Assembly: GCF_003122325.1 (NCBI RefSeq)
Contig: NZ_QFBC01000015.1
Span: 1 to 64,000, forward strand
DNA length: 64,000 nt
Direction: 5' to 3'
From: Rhizobium album
Lineage (GTDB): Bacteria; Pseudomonadota; Alphaproteobacteria; Rhizobiales; Rhizobiaceae
Shown here: piece after piece, positions 62,508-64,000 of the stretch
How the letters are laid out: the number at the start of each line of letters is the position of its first letter
Position numbering within the stretch: position 1 is the first letter of the stretch
The notes under the pieces: generated by a model
The model's database searches: none
Told to the model about the DNA's origin: nothing
What the model saw: the letters and a program-made list of their open reading frames with translations, nothing else
Translations under genes and position numbers: made by a program

Positions 62508-63662
62508 ATGACGAGAGGTTTATGGCGCAAGCATGCCTTGCTGGCGGTGTTCGGCATGGGTATCGCCGACAGTGCGGCGGCGGAAAGCATCAATGCGGGT
62601 GAACGTGGTTATACGCAATCCGTCCCCTTCGAAGCCCGCACCGTTGCGGAGTTCGACACGCCATGGGCGATTGCCTTCCTTCCCGACGGGCGCATGCTGA
62701 TCACCGAGAAGCCCGGCCGGATCTTCCTCGTTTCGGCTTCCGGCGGAAAGACGGAGGTCGAGGGCGTGCCGGAGGTCGCCGCGTCGGGACAGAACGGCCT
62801 GCTCGATATCGCCGCGGCGCCGACATTTGCCGAGGACCGGACGATCTATTTCACCTTCTCCGAGCCGGGTTCGGGCGGCAGCAGCCTCGCGCTGGCAAAA
62901 GCCAGGCTGGGGATTTCGGGTCCTTCGGCAAAGCTCGAAGACCTCGCGATCATCTGGCGACAGGCCCCGAAGGGCCGCGGCGGCCAACCCGGCGGCATCA
63001 TCGAATTCGCACCGGATGGACAGCATCTTTTCCTGACCTCCGGTGACCGCATGCGGCCGAAGACGGCGCAGGATCCGGAACAGGCGCTCGGCAAGGTCCT
63101 GCGCCTCAATCTCGACGGGACGACGCCCGAGGACAATCCCCTGGTTTCGGCGGGCGGCGTGCAGGCGCAGACCTGGACGAGCGGGCACCGAAATCCCTAC
63201 GGATTGGCCTTCGCCCCGGACGGGAAGCTGTGGCTGCACGAAATGGGGCCGCGCGGCGGCGATGAACTCAATCTTGTCGTCGCCGGGCAGAATTACGGCT
63301 GGCCGCTGGTTTCGAACGGCGACAATTACAGCGGCAGTCGCATTCCCCGGCATTCGACCCGGCCGGAATTCACCCCGCCCGCTCTGTACTGGAACCCGGT
63401 GATCGCGCCGGCCGGGCTTGTCTTCTATGATGGCGGCCTGTTCCCACAATGGCAAGGCTCCGCCTTGATCGGCGGCCTCGCTTCGACGGCGTTGCTGCGC
63501 ATCACCTTCGATGCCGACGGCAACGCCGATGAGGCGGAGCGCTGGAACATGGATGCGCGCATCCGCGATGTCGCGGTGGCGCCGGACGGTTCGGTCTGGG
63601 TGATCGAAGACGACAATCCCGGTCGGCTGAGGCGCCTGACGCCGAACGCCATCGCCAACTGA
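62508..63662 (+). CDS. PQQ-dependent sugar (aldose) dehydrogenase-like protein
   Basis: Periplasmic beta-propeller, 384 residues, with signal peptide to about 30 (ADSAAAES). Blocks of the soluble GDH/Asd family: TPWAIAFLPDGRMLITEKPG at the start, GQNGLLDIAAAP, SGHRNPYGLAFAPDGKLWLHEMGPRGGDELN and NYGWPLVSNGDNY. These cover the expected active-site His and PQQ contacts. ATG at 62508 with AAGGA upstream. It is 140 bp after copCD in the same direction, but a copper link is not shown; it may simply be the next gene. Confidence 0.88.
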   Translation: MTRGLWRKHALLAVFGMGIADSAAAESINAGERGYTQSVPFEARTVAEFDTPWAIAFLPDGRMLITEKPGRIFLVSASGGKTEVEGVPEVAASGQNGLLDIAAAPTFAEDRTIYFTFSEPGSGGSSLALAKARLGISGPSAKLEDLAIIWRQAPKGRGGQPGGIIEFAPDGQHLFLTSGDRMRPKTAQDPEQALGKVLRLNLDGTTPEDNPLVSAGGVQAQTWTSGHRNPYGLAFAPDGKLWLHEMGPRGGDELNLVVAGQNYGWPLVSNGDNYSGSRIPRHSTRPEFTPPALYWNPVIAPAGLVFYDGGLFPQWQGSALIGGLASTALLRITFDADGNADEAERWNMDARIRDVAVAPDGSVWVIEDDNPGRLRRLTPNAIAN

Positions 63663-63684
63663 CGGCCGCCCTTGGATGGCAGGC

Positions 63685-64000
63685 TCAGTCGAAGCGGCCT
63701 TCGCTCGCTTTCTGCCAGCGGTCGAAAGCAGCGGGCAGCCTGCCGGTCGGGGCGAAATCGTGCTGCTGCAGCCAGTCGGGCACGATGTCGGTGGAGCGCA
63801 CCAGCTTCATGACGCGATCGGGGTGAATGCCGAGCCCGAGCACCGAGAACGGCCGCAGCAGCGTCGCCGCCGCCGTTACCACGAAGCGCGGCAGCAGGAA
63901 GGTCTTCACGCCGGCAAACGGACCGGCTTTCATGGTCTCGACGATCTGTTCCAGCGTGTAACGGTCCGGATAGCAGCCGTTGAACAGGATCGAGCGCTCG
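63685..64000 (-). CDS. NAD-dependent epimerase/dehydratase-like protein, C-terminal part (5' end outside window)
   Basis: Only the last 104 codons are visible. Reading upstream from the stop at 63685-63687, the frame stays open to the edge (ERSILFNGCYPDRYTLEQIV..., then MKAGPFAGVKTFLLPRF). The pattern, ending SEGRFD, matches the C-terminal part of extended-SDR sugar-nucleotide epimerase relatives that I recall from rhizobia. The NAD-binding domain would lie right of the window, so the family call is tentative. Convergent with the dehydrogenase gene, 22 bp apart. Confidence 0.6.
   Translation of the reverse strand, partial: ERSILFNGCYPDRYTLEQIVETMKAGPFAGVKTFLLPRFVVTAAATLLRPFSVLGLGIHPDRVMKLVRSTDIVPDWLQQHDFAPTGRLPAAFDRWQKASEGRFD

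Noticed and set aside
1-64000. Prophage, insertion sequence, integrase, toxin-antitoxin, secretion or biosynthetic gene clusters
   Set aside because: No transposase, integrase, phage structural, toxin or assembly-line motif was found on either strand; the window is transport, regulation and metabolism throughout.

Overview
The window is a GC-rich (about 60%) alphaproteobacterial chromosome or chromid segment, most likely from the family Rhizobiaceae (Rhizobium/Agrobacterium group). Reasons: RIME-like mosaic palindromes between genes, a dispersed rhizobial palindrome after an ABC ATPase gene, many ABC uptake operons with ATGA stop/start overlaps, an HWE-type histidine kinase, and a che operon with tandem receptor genes. 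Both window edges cut genes: a chemoreceptor on the left and an NAD-dependent epimerase-like gene on the right. I saw no tRNA, rRNA, CRISPR array, prophage or insertion sequence.

Layout. (1) 1-10537, chemotaxis: a leftward operon STAS protein - cheY - cheA - cheW - three chemoreceptors. The receptors share an almost identical signalling module but have 3, 1 and 0 copies of a 39-residue HAMP-like repeat. A rightward cytosolic protein with a degenerate receptor tip is transcribed divergently. (2) 10643-22151, a catabolic locus: leftward histidine ammonia-lyase, then rightward SDR dehydrogenase, a four-gene polyamine-type ABC transporter, a histidinol-dehydrogenase-like enzyme, a zinc alcohol dehydrogenase, a HutC-type GntR regulator and an APH-fold kinase-like protein. 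Sites of the form TGTA-N2-TACA (one exact, two with one mismatch) lie before three of the transcription units, suggesting one regulon. The substrate is unresolved: imidazole compounds such as histidinol or histidine, or dihydroxypropanesulfonate by analogy with hpsN/O/P. (3) 22278-30534: purC, then a TetR regulator and a complete tripartite RND pump (lipoprotein adaptor, transporter, outer-membrane factor), then a small unknown protein between two strong terminators.

(4) 30594-36837, leftward: a P1-family aminopeptidase gene, then a Dpp/Opp-type peptide ABC transporter. (5) 37044-48442, amino-sugar use: a leftward operon BadF-type kinase - GntR - SIS-type deaminase - nagA, divergent from a rightward operon of sugar-binding protein, two permeases, Gfo/Idh/MocA oxidoreductase, ABC ATPase, ROK kinase and CutC. 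Peptide uptake with a peptidase beside amino-sugar uptake would suit scavenging of cell-wall or chitin fragments. (6) 48452-52071: orphan HWE sensor kinase, CorA, TerC. (7) 52372-58829: a second RND pump (adaptor and transporter) led by an alpha/beta-hydrolase-fold protein that has lost its catalytic Ser and His, with a divergent LysR regulator. (8) 58963-63662: an envelope copper cluster (DUF2946, PCuAC chaperone, YcnI, CopC-CopD fusion) followed by a PQQ-type sugar dehydrogenase.

The best leads for new biology are the HutC-controlled locus in region 2, the HAMP-unit series in the receptors, the degenerate receptor beside the STAS protein, and the inactive hydrolase that heads the second pump operon. 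All functions are read from sequence motifs and context; no database search was possible.
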